Assembly: GCF_009760905.1 (NCBI RefSeq)
Contig: NZ_VIRW01000002.1
Span: 62,001-126,000 of the forward strand
Direction: 5' to 3'
Origin: Chitinibacter sp. GC72
GTDB lineage: Bacteria; Pseudomonadota; Gammaproteobacteria; Burkholderiales; Chitinibacteraceae
DNA length: 64,000 nucleotides
In this document: piece by piece, positions 39,903 through 48,383 of the stretch
How positions within the stretch are numbered: the first letter of the stretch is position 1
How the letters are laid out: each line of letters opens with the position of its first letter
Position numbers and translations under genes: made by a program
Notes under the pieces: generated by a model
Database searches by the model: none
Seen by the model: the letters and a program-made list of their open reading frames with translations, nothing else
What the model was told of the DNA's origin: nothing

Positions 39903-40679
39903 ATGTTCAGTGCGCCCCATCTCCAGTTGATCGAACAGGCTCTGGCCCGCAGTCCGGCCCGGGTGCTGGCTGTTGCCCTTGGTGGCGAGACGGTGATTAT
40001 CAAACGGCAGGAAAGCCGGGCCCGCCCGCTGGCGTATCGCGCGCTGAATCTGGCCGCCCGTATGCTGGGCCAACCTTTACTCTGTGCCGTGCCGGCTTAT
40101 GGTGGCGCGGCGGGTCAGGCCACCGAAGTACGCCGTTTGCAGGCGCTGCAGGCCGCGGGGGTTGCGGTGCCCACGGTACTGCATATTGCGCCAGACTGGA
40201 TTGCACTGAGCCACGCTGGCGAGCACTCGATTGATCATCTGCTCAGCCGCAGTCAGGAGCCCCAATTGGCGATCTGGGAGAGCGCTCTGGCCGCGATTCT
40301 GGACGCGCACCACAAAGGGCAAGTGCTCAGTCAGGCTTTTGCCCGCAATATCCATCGCCATCAGGGGCAAATTGTTTTCATCGACTTTGAAGATGACCCC
40401 ACCGAGGTATTGAGCCAAGAGCAAGCACAGGCAAGGGATTGGCTGCTATACATGCACTCAACAGCGTATCTGCTGCAGGCCGACCGCCAGATTCTGGCGC
40501 AACGCCTGCTCGCCTTTCTGCGTCAGGACAGTGCTGCCGTGCAGGCGCTGATTTTCAGCAGTGCACGCAGCCTGGGCTGGCTGCGCCATCTTCCGCGCCA
40601 GCGCAAACCGTGGGGGCGTGACGTGATTTCACTGCAAAGCGCGGCAGAAGTCATGCACGCGCTAGGATCTGTCAACTAG
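39903..40679 (+). CDS. Kinase-fold protein of unknown substrate
   Basis: 258 residues. I read a small-protein-kinase fold of the WaaP/Bud32 kind: a possible beta-3 lysine (TVIIKR), an alpha-C glutamate (ATEVRRLQAL), a catalytic-loop-like HKGQVLSQAFARNI and a metal motif IDFEDDP in the DFG position. The usual HxD catalytic aspartate is not obvious, so it may be divergent or inactive. The +strand stop and the convergent eptA stop overlap within one CTAG (40676-40679). The neighbours modify lipid A, so a lipopolysaccharide-related role is possible. Confident it is a gene, less so about function. Confidence 0.6.
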   Translation: MFSAPHLQLIEQALARSPARVLAVALGGETVIIKRQESRARPLAYRALNLAARMLGQPLLCAVPAYGGAAGQATEVRRLQALQAAGVAVPTVLHIAPDWIALSHAGEHSIDHLLSRSQEPQLAIWESALAAILDAHHKGQVLSQAFARNIHRHQGQIVFIDFEDDPTEVLSQEQAQARDWLLYMHSTAYLLQADRQILAQRLLAFLRQDSAAVQALIFSSARSLGWLRHLPRQRKPWGRDVISLQSAAEVMHALGSVN

Positions 40680-42307
40680 TGCTCAACGCGCCGCTGGCAG
40701 CTGGCAAATAAATCCAGCTGCGGCTGGTAAAGCTGTGTTCTGACGTCGAGCAAGCCGAGCATCGAGTGAAACAGATTGTCGTGCGAGTAGCGCTGGCCCG
40801 CGTGCTGCTGCAGGCAGCGCGTATCAAGGCCACGATTTTGTTCGTAGGCAGGCGAAAACCACATTAGCGCCGGGATATGCGTCTGGAAGTCCGGCGCAAT
40901 CACATAGGGCGAACCATGCAGGTATAGCCCTCTTTCCCCAATTGATTCGCCATGGTCAGACAGATACACCATGGCGGTATCCAGCTTGCTCTCGTTGTGT
41001 TGCAAGGTACGGATCAGGCTGGCCAGCACATGATCGGTGTAGAGCAAGGTATTGTCGTAGCTATTCATAATCTCGCCCTGCGTACAGCGATCAAGCTGGT
41101 TGGTCGTGCAGGCGGGCTGAAAACGCGCAAACTGCGGCGGGTAGCGTTTGTAATACGCCGGGCCGTGGCTGCCCATCATATGCAGCACCAGCAAGGCCGA
41201 TTGCTGCCCCTGGCTGACCTGATCAATCTTCGCCTGCAGGTTTTGCAGCAGCATTTCGTCCCAGCATTCGCCATCACGACACAGCGCCGGATCGGCTTGC
41301 TCGCTCGTTTGCTCATGCGGCACGCGATCACACGCGCCCTTGCAGCCGGACTGATTATCACGCCAGCTCACGCTCAAACCTGCACGCTGCATGATATCGA
41401 GCAAGCCCTGATGGCTTTTGCCCTTGTCATCCGAATAATCGCTGCGCTCGAACATCGAGAACATGCATGGCACTGACACAGCGGTATCGGTGCCGCAGGA
41501 ATGAAAATCCGGGTAATTGATCAGCCCGGCGATTTGTTTGAGCTCAGGATTGGTTTCGCGCGCGTAACCATTGAGCGAGAAATTGGCCGCACGCGCGGTT
41601 TCGCCCACCACCAATACGGTCAAACTGGGGCGCTGCATCTTGGCCCAGTTGGCACCCAGCCGGGCATCTTCGCCCACCGCTTTGATCTCTACCGGGCTTA
41701 ATGCCGCACTATGGCGCAAATATTTGGATGTGGCTTGCAGGTAATTACTTGGCGTGAGGACATAACGCAATTCACGGTGATTACGAAAAACCGAAGCAAA
41801 ATCCTTGTAATAGCCCGCAGCAATCACGCCCAGTAATAAAAGGGACGCCAGCAAAATCCCCGATTTCACCCTGGCTTCATTTTTAAGTGGCCGAAAATCA
41901 ATCCGCACCCGCCAGAGCCAGGCGGCAGGCAAAGCCCCCAGTAGCAGCAGATAAATCAGCAGCTTGAAGCTGAGCAAATCCCGTGCCTCGGCATGATTAG
42001 TTTCAAAGGCGTTCTGGATCATTTCCGCATTAATCATCACCCCGTATTGCGACATGAAATACACAATAAACGGCGTAATCAGCAAAATGGCCGTCAAAAC
42101 CGGTTTGAATACATAGGGCACGGCAATCAGCGTCAGGATGGCATTAAAGACCAGAAACAGAAATGCAAAGCCAATGCCAATAAACAGCCACGCGCCCACC
42201 GTAGCCGGCTGCTGGAGGGCGATGAATTTTTGCCAGAACACCATATTGCAGGCGCTTAATAAAAACAGCACCAGAATGGCGGTGACGCGTTCACTACGCA
42301 AGATCAT
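40676..42307 (-). CDS. eptA: Lipid A phosphoethanolamine transferase (EptA family)
   Basis: An inner-membrane enzyme that adds phosphoethanolamine to lipid A phosphates, lowering surface charge and affinity for cationic peptides. The 543 residues have five N-terminal membrane helices (to about 175) and a periplasmic sulfatase-fold domain with GETARAANFSLNGYAR, the nucleophile threonine in the CGTDTAVSVPCMFS motif, HMMGSHGPAYYKRYP and the metal-binding SDHGESIGERG. It is the last gene of the response regulator-kinase-PAP2-eptA run. Confidence 0.92.
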   Translation of the reverse strand: MILRSERVTAILVLFLLSACNMVFWQKFIALQQPATVGAWLFIGIGFAFLFLVFNAILTLIAVPYVFKPVLTAILLITPFIVYFMSQYGVMINAEMIQNAFETNHAEARDLLSFKLLIYLLLLGALPAAWLWRVRIDFRPLKNEARVKSGILLASLLLLGVIAAGYYKDFASVFRNHRELRYVLTPSNYLQATSKYLRHSAALSPVEIKAVGEDARLGANWAKMQRPSLTVLVVGETARAANFSLNGYARETNPELKQIAGLINYPDFHSCGTDTAVSVPCMFSMFERSDYSDDKGKSHQGLLDIMQRAGLSVSWRDNQSGCKGACDRVPHEQTSEQADPALCRDGECWDEMLLQNLQAKIDQVSQGQQSALLVLHMMGSHGPAYYKRYPPQFARFQPACTTNQLDRCTQGEIMNSYDNTLLYTDHVLASLIRTLQHNESKLDTAMVYLSDHGESIGERGLYLHGSPYVIAPDFQTHIPALMWFSPAYEQNRGLDTRCLQQHAGQRYSHDNLFHSMLGLLDVRTQLYQPQLDLFASCQRRVEH

Positions 42308-42422
42308 ATGAAGACCTATTTAAGACCAATTTAAGAAGGTTTTTTTTGCTGAAACAAACTGCGGAACACTATGCCCACAGCAAGCTTAAGCCCCGGTAAA
42401 GAGCCGCTAGGCAGGGCAGCAA

Positions 42423-43145
42423 TCAGCGTAGGACTTCTGCTATTTTTTGGCGGGGTATAGGCGGGTAAACCAGATACAGCAAGAGCAGAACCAGCCATAC
42501 CCACCAGAGTGCCCACAGGTTATGCGAGAGAAAATGCGCACCGCGCATCATCTGCCCCCAACCCATCACAGAGCCCAAGGCCAGCGCCAGCACTAGGCTG
42601 CGCAGCGCCCAGCGCGGCTGCTCATCCCGCAGCGCGAAATAAAATGCCAGCAATGAAAAGCCACCCGAAGCGTGGCCGCCAGGCAGGCAACGTCCGGGGC
42701 TTTGCCCGCTAGGTAAATCGGCAAACAAAGGTAATAGCGGTGCCTGACCGCCAAACAGATTCAAATCCCAGGGGCAGGCGTGAATGCTGTTGCGCTTGAG
42801 GATTTGCACCACCAGCGCCGACAGGGCCAGACCGAGCAGAATCCAGACCATGCGGCGGCGATAAGGCTGCAAACTGCTGGCAAAAAATGGCCCGCCAAAG
42901 CGCGCGCAGAGTAGCAAGGCCAGCAAAGAGAGCGGAATAAACCACAGCGCGCTTTTCAGCCCGGTATGCATCACCGCGTTCAGGAAGAAATCATTTCTCA
43001 GCGCAAACTGATGCTGCACGCCATCGTAGTAAGGGCTGATGAGCGCCAGATCCCACTGCTGCGGGTAGACCCAGAGCAACAGGGCCGCCAGCAGCGCTGG
43101 CAACAGCAGATGTCCAAGATAAAAAGCCGGAGATAAACGCCGCAT
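42423..43145 (-). CDS. PAP2-superfamily membrane phosphatase
   Basis: A 240-residue membrane protein with the acid phosphatase signature spread over three motifs: K-R-N-S-I-H-A-C-P, then GRCLPGGHASGG (the PSGH-like site), then RGAHFLSHNLW with the final catalytic His. About six hydrophobic segments surround them. Next to eptA and its two-component system, it could act on lipid A phosphates or undecaprenyl pyrophosphate; which one cannot be told. A 105-bp gap separates it from the kinase gene. Confidence 0.82.
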   Translation of the reverse strand: MRRLSPAFYLGHLLLPALLAALLLWVYPQQWDLALISPYYDGVQHQFALRNDFFLNAVMHTGLKSALWFIPLSLLALLLCARFGGPFFASSLQPYRRRMVWILLGLALSALVVQILKRNSIHACPWDLNLFGGQAPLLPLFADLPSGQSPGRCLPGGHASGGFSLLAFYFALRDEQPRWALRSLVLALALGSVMGWGQMMRGAHFLSHNLWALWWVWLVLLLLYLVYPPIPRQKIAEVLR

Positions 43146-43250
43146 CGCACACGTACCGCAGTAAAAACGGCAGCTTAGCGGGTGGCGTGTGAGGATTTCG
43201 GCAGGATTGTGTGAGGGTTTTGTGAGGGTCGGTTGGTTTTAGGATTTGCT

Positions 43251-44507
43251 TCAGTTTTGCGCCAGCGCGAGCTTCGCGGCGATGCCGATCTGCACCCGGG
43301 TGCCCTGCCCCGGCTGGCTATCGATACGCCACTCCCAGCCCAAAGCTGCGCAAATGCGCCCGACGATGGCCAGGCCCAGCCCAAAGCCATCGGGCAAGGG
43401 ACTGGCGCGCTCGAAAGTATGCTGCACACGGTGCAGATCATTGTCAGCGATCCCCACACCGGTGTCGGCGATAGTCAGCACGCCGTCTTGCCAGTCGATC
43501 ACAATCTGGCCGGACTGGGTATAGCGCAACGCATTGCTCAGCAGATTATCCAGCAGCATTTTCAGCAAGGCGGGGTCGGCATCGATCATCAGCTGGGCAG
43601 CGATGCGATTGCTGCGCACAATCTCGCCTTTCTGCGCGGCAAACTGTTGCAGGGATTCTGCTACGGCGGCGTGCAGATTTAATCTTTGCAGTTGGCTGGC
43701 ATGTAGATCGCGAGCCAGAAACAGCAAGGCGCTCAATCTGGCCTGCATTTCATCGGCAGCCGCTTCGATTTGCTGCACGCGCTGCAAATCCGCAGCAGAT
43801 AAAGCGGATAATTCACGTAGTAGCTCGGCGCTGGTACGAATACGCGTCAGCGGCGTACGCAACTCATGCCCGGCATGCGCGGTAAATTCACGCTCGCGCT
43901 GCAAGAGCTGGGCTTTTTCCAACCGATGCGCATGAATAGCCTGCGCCAGCACGCTCACTTCGTCGTCGTGCGCGGCATCCAGCGGCAGCGGCCTATCATG
44001 TTCGACAGCCTGCGCCAGCGCCGATAGCTGCTTGAGTATGGTTCCCGCCAACACATGCCCGATGACCCCGGCCAGCAAAGCCAGCACGACCACGGCAACG
44101 CCAACGCCCAGATAAATGGTCGCCAGCCGCTCCTCATGCCGGGCGGTGTCATACAACACATACAGGCGCTCACCGCCGTATTCACGAATGCCGACATGAA
44201 ATTCGTGCGATTGCTCGTAATATTCGCTATTGCCCACCGCCAGCGAGGCGACTTCGGCCGGCAAGCCCGGCGGCAATTGCCCGATGGGGGCGTGATAAAA
44301 CTCCAGATTTTGCGGCAGCACAATGCTGCCCTGTATCGGCCATTGCGATTCAATCCGGTTGAGCGCGGTGTTGACCACTTCATCAATCAGCGCCTCTTCG
44401 CTCTCTTCGGCCGACATCAGCAAAGAAGCCGCCAGCGCTAGCAGCGAACAACAGCTCACCATAAACAGCACCAGCGTCATCCGGCGGCGCAAGCTCATTT
44501 TATGCAT
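43251..44507 (-). CDS. Sensor histidine kinase, PmrB/QseC-like
   Basis: A membrane kinase of 418 residues from the ATG at 44507 (the frame runs to 44528; the chosen start has GGGTGAG upstream). It has two membrane helices around a periplasmic sensor of about 115 residues, HAMP, HisKA with TAHAGHELRTPLTRIR, and HATPase_c with LLDNLLSNALRYTQ, IADTGVGIADND and GFGLGLAIV. The start overlaps the response-regulator stop by 8 bp. The context with eptA suggests response to envelope stress or metal, by analogy with PmrAB and ColRS. Confidence 0.88.
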   Translation of the reverse strand: MHKMSLRRRMTLVLFMVSCCSLLALAASLLMSAEESEEALIDEVVNTALNRIESQWPIQGSIVLPQNLEFYHAPIGQLPPGLPAEVASLAVGNSEYYEQSHEFHVGIREYGGERLYVLYDTARHEERLATIYLGVGVAVVVLALLAGVIGHVLAGTILKQLSALAQAVEHDRPLPLDAAHDDEVSVLAQAIHAHRLEKAQLLQREREFTAHAGHELRTPLTRIRTSAELLRELSALSAADLQRVQQIEAAADEMQARLSALLFLARDLHASQLQRLNLHAAVAESLQQFAAQKGEIVRSNRIAAQLMIDADPALLKMLLDNLLSNALRYTQSGQIVIDWQDGVLTIADTGVGIADNDLHRVQHTFERASPLPDGFGLGLAIVGRICAALGWEWRIDSQPGQGTRVQIGIAAKLALAQN

Positions 44508-45198
44508 GCGGCTCACCCGCCGGATCAATCAGCATATAGCCACGGCCATGTACGGTTTGCAGCGGGCTTAGCCCATCCGGCATGGATAAGGCGCGGCGCA
44601 ATTGCGACAGGTGATAGCGCAGCGGATCACTGCTTTCCTGCGCTTCACCCCAAAGCGCACGCTCGAGCTGATCACGCGTAAACAAGGTATTGGGACGCGA
44701 GAGCATGACTTGCAGCAGCTGCTGCGTTTTGGGCGGCAGCTTAAGCAGTTGCCCCTGCCAGAAGACTTGACCCGTATCGGGCTCAAACAGAATCTGCCCA
44801 CAGCGCAAAGCCTGCGCCACCAGTTGGCCGCTGGCGCGTCGCAGCAGCGCCTTGATGCGCATTTCCAGCTCTCTAAGTGAAAACGGCTTGAGCAGATAAT
44901 CATCCGCCCCGGCATCAAAGCCGGCTTCCTTGTCGGCCAGCGTATCGCGGGCGGTAAGGATCAAAATCGGCAAATTCAAAGCCAGTTCGGCACGGACATG
45001 GCGCGCCAGGCTCAAGCCCCCCATGCCGGGTAAACCCAGATCAAGCACGAGCAAGTCAAACGGTTGGCTGGCCAGCAAATGCAGTGCAATGCCCGCATTG
45101 GCCGCTGCATCAGGCACAAAGCCCCTCGCCTGCAGAAAGTCATAAATATTGGCGCTAATCTGGGCATCGTCTTCAACGATTAGAATTTTGGCACTCAT
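44500..45198 (-). CDS. OmpR-family response regulator, PmrA/QseB-like
   Basis: 232 residues: a receiver with VEDDAQ, the phospho-acceptor Asp in LLVLDLGLPGMGG, Thr in LTARDT and Lys in YLLKPFSLREL, then a winged helix ending QTVHGRGYMLIDP. It is the first gene of the unit that continues with the sensor kinase, the PAP2 phosphatase and eptA, and most likely activates them. Confidence 0.9.
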   Translation of the reverse strand: MSAKILIVEDDAQISANIYDFLQARGFVPDAAANAGIALHLLASQPFDLLVLDLGLPGMGGLSLARHVRAELALNLPILILTARDTLADKEAGFDAGADDYLLKPFSLRELEMRIKALLRRASGQLVAQALRCGQILFEPDTGQVFWQGQLLKLPPKTQQLLQVMLSRPNTLFTRDQLERALWGEAQESSDPLRYHLSQLRRALSMPDGLSPLQTVHGRGYMLIDPAGEPHA

Positions 45199-45256
45199 GC
45201 TGGCTCCATCGACAGATCAGCAGTGTAGCGCTTTTTTGCGCGCTCAATACACTACC

Positions 45257-45306
45257 CATGTATTGCCATATAGAACAATCAAATACTCGTCTAGCGACAT
45301 ATACCC
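45257..45306 (+). repeat. 50-bp dispersed repeat, copy 4
   Basis: CATGTATTGC to ATACCC, 50 bp, in the gap between the response-regulator start and the chitinase terminator. It shares its first 12 bases with the copy at 38987. Confidence 0.7.
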
Positions 45307-45329
45307 TTAATTGCAACTCAGCGTATGAA

Positions 45330-45363
45330 TAAAAAAAAGCCCCCTCAAACGAGGGGGCTTTCG
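45330..45363 (-). terminator. Intrinsic terminator after the first chitinase gene
   Basis: On the minus strand AAAGCCCCCTC and GAGGGGGCTTTTTTTT pair around a GTTT loop. It is 15 bp past the chitinase stop. Confidence 0.88.
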
Positions 45364-45378
45364 TAGCAGTGAGTCAGC

Positions 45379-47343
45379 TTATTTAGCTGCGCCCATTGCT
45401 TTAGTCAGTGTTGCGTTGCTGTCATCGCCGTCCAGAGACCAGCTGAATACACCGCCCAGACCTTTGTTTTTACCGTACTGAACTTTAGTACCGATTACTT
45501 CTGGTGTGTCGTAAGACCAGAAAGTAGAACCGTCGAATTTCCAAGACTGTTTGGTCGTTGGGTGAACAAATACGTTACCCGCTGCGTTTTTCAGTACTTT
45601 GTAGTCTTCGATACCGGCTTCGTAAGTACCACGAGCTGGTTGAGTTGCTTTCTGGTACAGACCGTTGTTCGCGTTCGTTACGCCAGTCCAGCCACGGCCA
45701 TACTTAGGCACGCCCAGAACCAGTTTCTTCGGATTCACGCCAGCGTTCAGCAATTGGTTAACTGCATCATCGGTGTTGTAGAACGATACGAGGCTGCGAT
45801 CACCGTAGCAAGTGTCGCCAGCTTTGCCGCTGCACTTGTACGTTGGGTTAGTTGGATCTGCGTACAGATGCGACTGGAAGTCGGTAGGACCTTGAGCAGC
45901 CCAACCACCGTTGTAGTCGTAAGTCATCATGTTGATCCAGTTGAGGTAACGGCTGTACTCGCGTGGTTCAGTCATGTCGATCTTGTCTTTACCTACACCG
46001 ATCGCCACAGTCAACAGGTACTCTTTCTTGTTCGCAGCAGCCAACTCATCGATCTGTTTGCGGAACTCAGCCAACAACAAGGTGAAGTTCTGTTTGTCAG
46101 CTGGCGATACTGTGTTGTATGGCTGGCCAACTACACCTGGGAATTCCCAGTCGATATCGATACCGTCGAAGATGTTAGGTGCAGAGCCTGGGCCACCGCG
46201 ACCATCAACCACTGGCAAGTTGCCTTTGAGGTAGATGTCGATACACGATTTAACCAGCTGTTTACGCAGAGCATCAGTTGCAGCGGCTTTAGAGAACCAC
46301 TTAGACCAAGTCCAGCCACCCAGAGAGATGAACAGTTTGGTGTTTGGATATTTTTTCTTGTAGGCCTGGAATTCGCGGAAGTTACCGGCCAGTTTGTCAT
46401 CCCACTTGATGGTGTCAGAAGCATCAACACGGCGTTTAGCAGTCAGACCAAAGTCAGCCCAAGCATCGCCACCTGTACCTGCGCCTGGTGCGTTTGCATC
46501 AGTTGCACCTGGTTCGAGTTTGTTAACGATACCGCACTCGTAGCCGCCATTTTTCTCGTAGATGTTACCGAAGGCGTAGTTGATGAACGTCAGGTGAGCT
46601 GCTGCGCCAGAGCTGATGATGTCAGCTACTTGGTAGTCACGGCCATACACGCCCCACTGAGTGAAGTAAGAACCCACTTGAGCAGAAGCTGGTGGTGCTA
46701 CTTCTTGGCCTGGAGCCAGAGTTGCCAATGGTGTTGGTGTTGGTGCTTGTGTTGGCGCTACAGTTGGAACTGCAGTTGGCGCTGGTGTCTGGCCAACTGG
46801 TGTTGGCTCAGCAGTTGGTACGGCAGTCGCAGCAGGGCCGCAATCGCCTTCATATTTCCATGGACCCCACTGGTCAGCAGCAGAAGGCGCTTGACCTTGT
46901 GTCCACCATTTAGCAGAGAATTTTTTGCCGTTGTATGAAACAACTTTACCACCAGTGTATGCAGCAGTTGCATTCCAGGCTTCAGCATTGTCACAACCAG
47001 CTACTGGGCCAGTTGTTGGCGCTGCTGTAGGTGCAGTCGTTGGAGCAACTGTTGGTGTTGCGCTGCCAACTGGTGTTGGAGTTGGAGCAACAGTAGGAGC
47101 AGGTGTCGCGCTAGAACCAGAAACTGCTTTCCACAGTGTTGGTGTAGCAGCTGGATTCCAGTTTGCACCAACATAAGCAGTGTGAGTTACCAGAGCTTGG
47201 TAGTCATTACCAGAGTATGAAACTACTGCGCCAGCATTGTAGGTAGTGCCTTCTTTCCATGCATCAGCTGCATAAGAGAAGCTGGCAACTGCCATCATGG
47301 CAGCAGGGATTGCAGCTACAGCAAAACGATTAAAGTGCGACAT
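45379..47343 (-). CDS. Secreted GH18 chitinase with two CBM5/12 modules
   Basis: A 654-residue extracellular chitinase. Order: signal peptide (1-26, ending SFSYAA), a first chitin-binding CBM5/12-like module (about 28-73), a Thr/Pro linker, a second CBM5/12 (about 113-168, with AKWWTQGQAPS and DQWGPWKYEG), another Thr/Pro linker, then the GH18 barrel (about 225-654). The catalytic motif FDGIDIDWEF puts the acid at Glu400. MMTYDYNGGW and the late WSLDGDD tryptophan are also GH18 landmarks. The ribosome site GGATGGAG precedes the ATG. It shares promoter sequence with the next chitinase gene. Confidence 0.95.
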   Translation of the reverse strand: MSHFNRFAVAAIPAAMMAVASFSYAADAWKEGTTYNAGAVVSYSGNDYQALVTHTAYVGANWNPAATPTLWKAVSGSSATPAPTVAPTPTPVGSATPTVAPTTAPTAAPTTGPVAGCDNAEAWNATAAYTGGKVVSYNGKKFSAKWWTQGQAPSAADQWGPWKYEGDCGPAATAVPTAEPTPVGQTPAPTAVPTVAPTQAPTPTPLATLAPGQEVAPPASAQVGSYFTQWGVYGRDYQVADIISSGAAAHLTFINYAFGNIYEKNGGYECGIVNKLEPGATDANAPGAGTGGDAWADFGLTAKRRVDASDTIKWDDKLAGNFREFQAYKKKYPNTKLFISLGGWTWSKWFSKAAATDALRKQLVKSCIDIYLKGNLPVVDGRGGPGSAPNIFDGIDIDWEFPGVVGQPYNTVSPADKQNFTLLLAEFRKQIDELAAANKKEYLLTVAIGVGKDKIDMTEPREYSRYLNWINMMTYDYNGGWAAQGPTDFQSHLYADPTNPTYKCSGKAGDTCYGDRSLVSFYNTDDAVNQLLNAGVNPKKLVLGVPKYGRGWTGVTNANNGLYQKATQPARGTYEAGIEDYKVLKNAAGNVFVHPTTKQSWKFDGSTFWSYDTPEVIGTKVQYGKNKGLGGVFSWSLDGDDSNATLTKAMGAAK

Positions 47344-48305
47344 AAAGGGTCTCCATCCTCATTTATTTGGCATCACTCGCGCAATGCAATTGGTACTAAC
47401 CAGATCAGGCAACTCGTCAGTTATTTGAAAGTATTTACTGATTCGAGTCATCTATCCATCGCCTCTCAATCGGTATCGAGCTGCGTTGGTGTCTATTAAT
47501 CTCCAAAGCGTTTTCCTTGTCAACACCCTTTTTTTCATTTTTTTTGCCCTCCACAAAAAGAAGCTGGGCACTAGGGGAAAATACTACAAACTACATAAAT
47601 TTCACAATTGTGCACCGCACAAACATTGCTGTTTAAATCACAAAAAAACTTATTTTAAATAGCACATATAGATGATGCACTGCAACATTAGCGCATGATT
47701 ATGTAACAAAATCTGTTTTGTTATGTAGTTAATAGTTGATAAACTACACAAAATTTTTACTGATTTTGTGTTGCCAACGCGATTTTTCAAAATGCCCGCC
47801 CAAAAACAAGCTTTCAATATAATTAAAAAAACTTTTCAAAAAAGAAAGCTTTCATCGCTTACATTAAAAATCCAGTAGGCATTAAATTAGATATTTTTCG
47901 TCAGCAAGTGGTATTACCCAATAGAACCATCTGCCATTAGATTCGCAATGACATACTGACAGGCCAGCAGCAGGACAGAAATCAGCCATCGTTGCATCAG
48001 TACCCCCCGCAACGTGCAGGCAATTGACTTGAAATCAAGCTACAAAACGCTACTCATTCGACTGCACCACACCAGAATTATCATGCAGGCTGCGACTGGC
48101 ATTTGACTTGAACAGAGTGCAATACCAGCAACAAAAGCCCCATTCTTCGAGCGAGAAAACGGCGAGGCAGCGCAGGCTAGCGCAGAAGGGAAAATCATCG
48201 CCTGAGCCTGAGCTCGGCTCGGCAAAGCACACGACAGCGGCTGCAGCCGCTGACCACCCTATTGCTTTAGTCATCCATTGAGCTAGATGTATGGGCAATA
48301 CGGAC
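47344..48305. other. Long regulatory gap between the chitinase genes
   Basis: No convincing gene. It holds the about 145-nt leader and promoter (47495-47523) of the downstream chitinase. Further up are A/T-rich DNA, an inverted repeat TAACAAAA/TTTTGTTA (47704-47723), two AAGCTTTCA-type direct repeats (near 47810 and 47847), and an upstream element (47901-47919) with GGTATTACC, also found before the other chitinase gene. An 85-codon minus-strand frame at 48050-48307 does not look like protein. A degenerate relative of the 50-bp repeat (GGGCAATAC) is near 48287. Confidence 0.6.
47495..47523 (-). promoter_or_regulatory. Promoter of the first chitinase gene
   Basis: Minus strand: TTGACA (47523-47518), 17-bp spacer, ATTAAT (47500-47495). 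The block from GGGTGTTGACAAG through AAAACG to GATTAAT is conserved almost base for base before the second chitinase gene. It predicts a leader of about 145 nt. Confidence 0.7.
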
Positions 48306-48340
48306 ATAAAAAAACGCCGCGAATAAATCGCGGCGTTTTG
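48306..48340 (-). terminator. Intrinsic terminator after the second chitinase gene
   Basis: On the minus strand AAAACGCCGCGA and TCGCGGCGTTTTTTTA form the stem, with a TTTAT loop and a T run. Confidence 0.88.
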
Positions 48341-48383
48341 ATCAGGCTTGACTCACTAGTCCTTGGACATAGTAAGTAAAGTC

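Noticed and set aside
45562-46938. 458-codon frame antisense to the first chitinase gene
   Set aside because: The sense strand is a clear GH18 chitinase; the antisense product is rich in Trp, Cys and Val and has no domain logic.
48050-48307. 85-codon frame in the gap below the chitinase terminator
   Set aside because: Composition is unlike a real protein, with many Cys and Trp and no ribosome site; it runs into a degenerate repeat.
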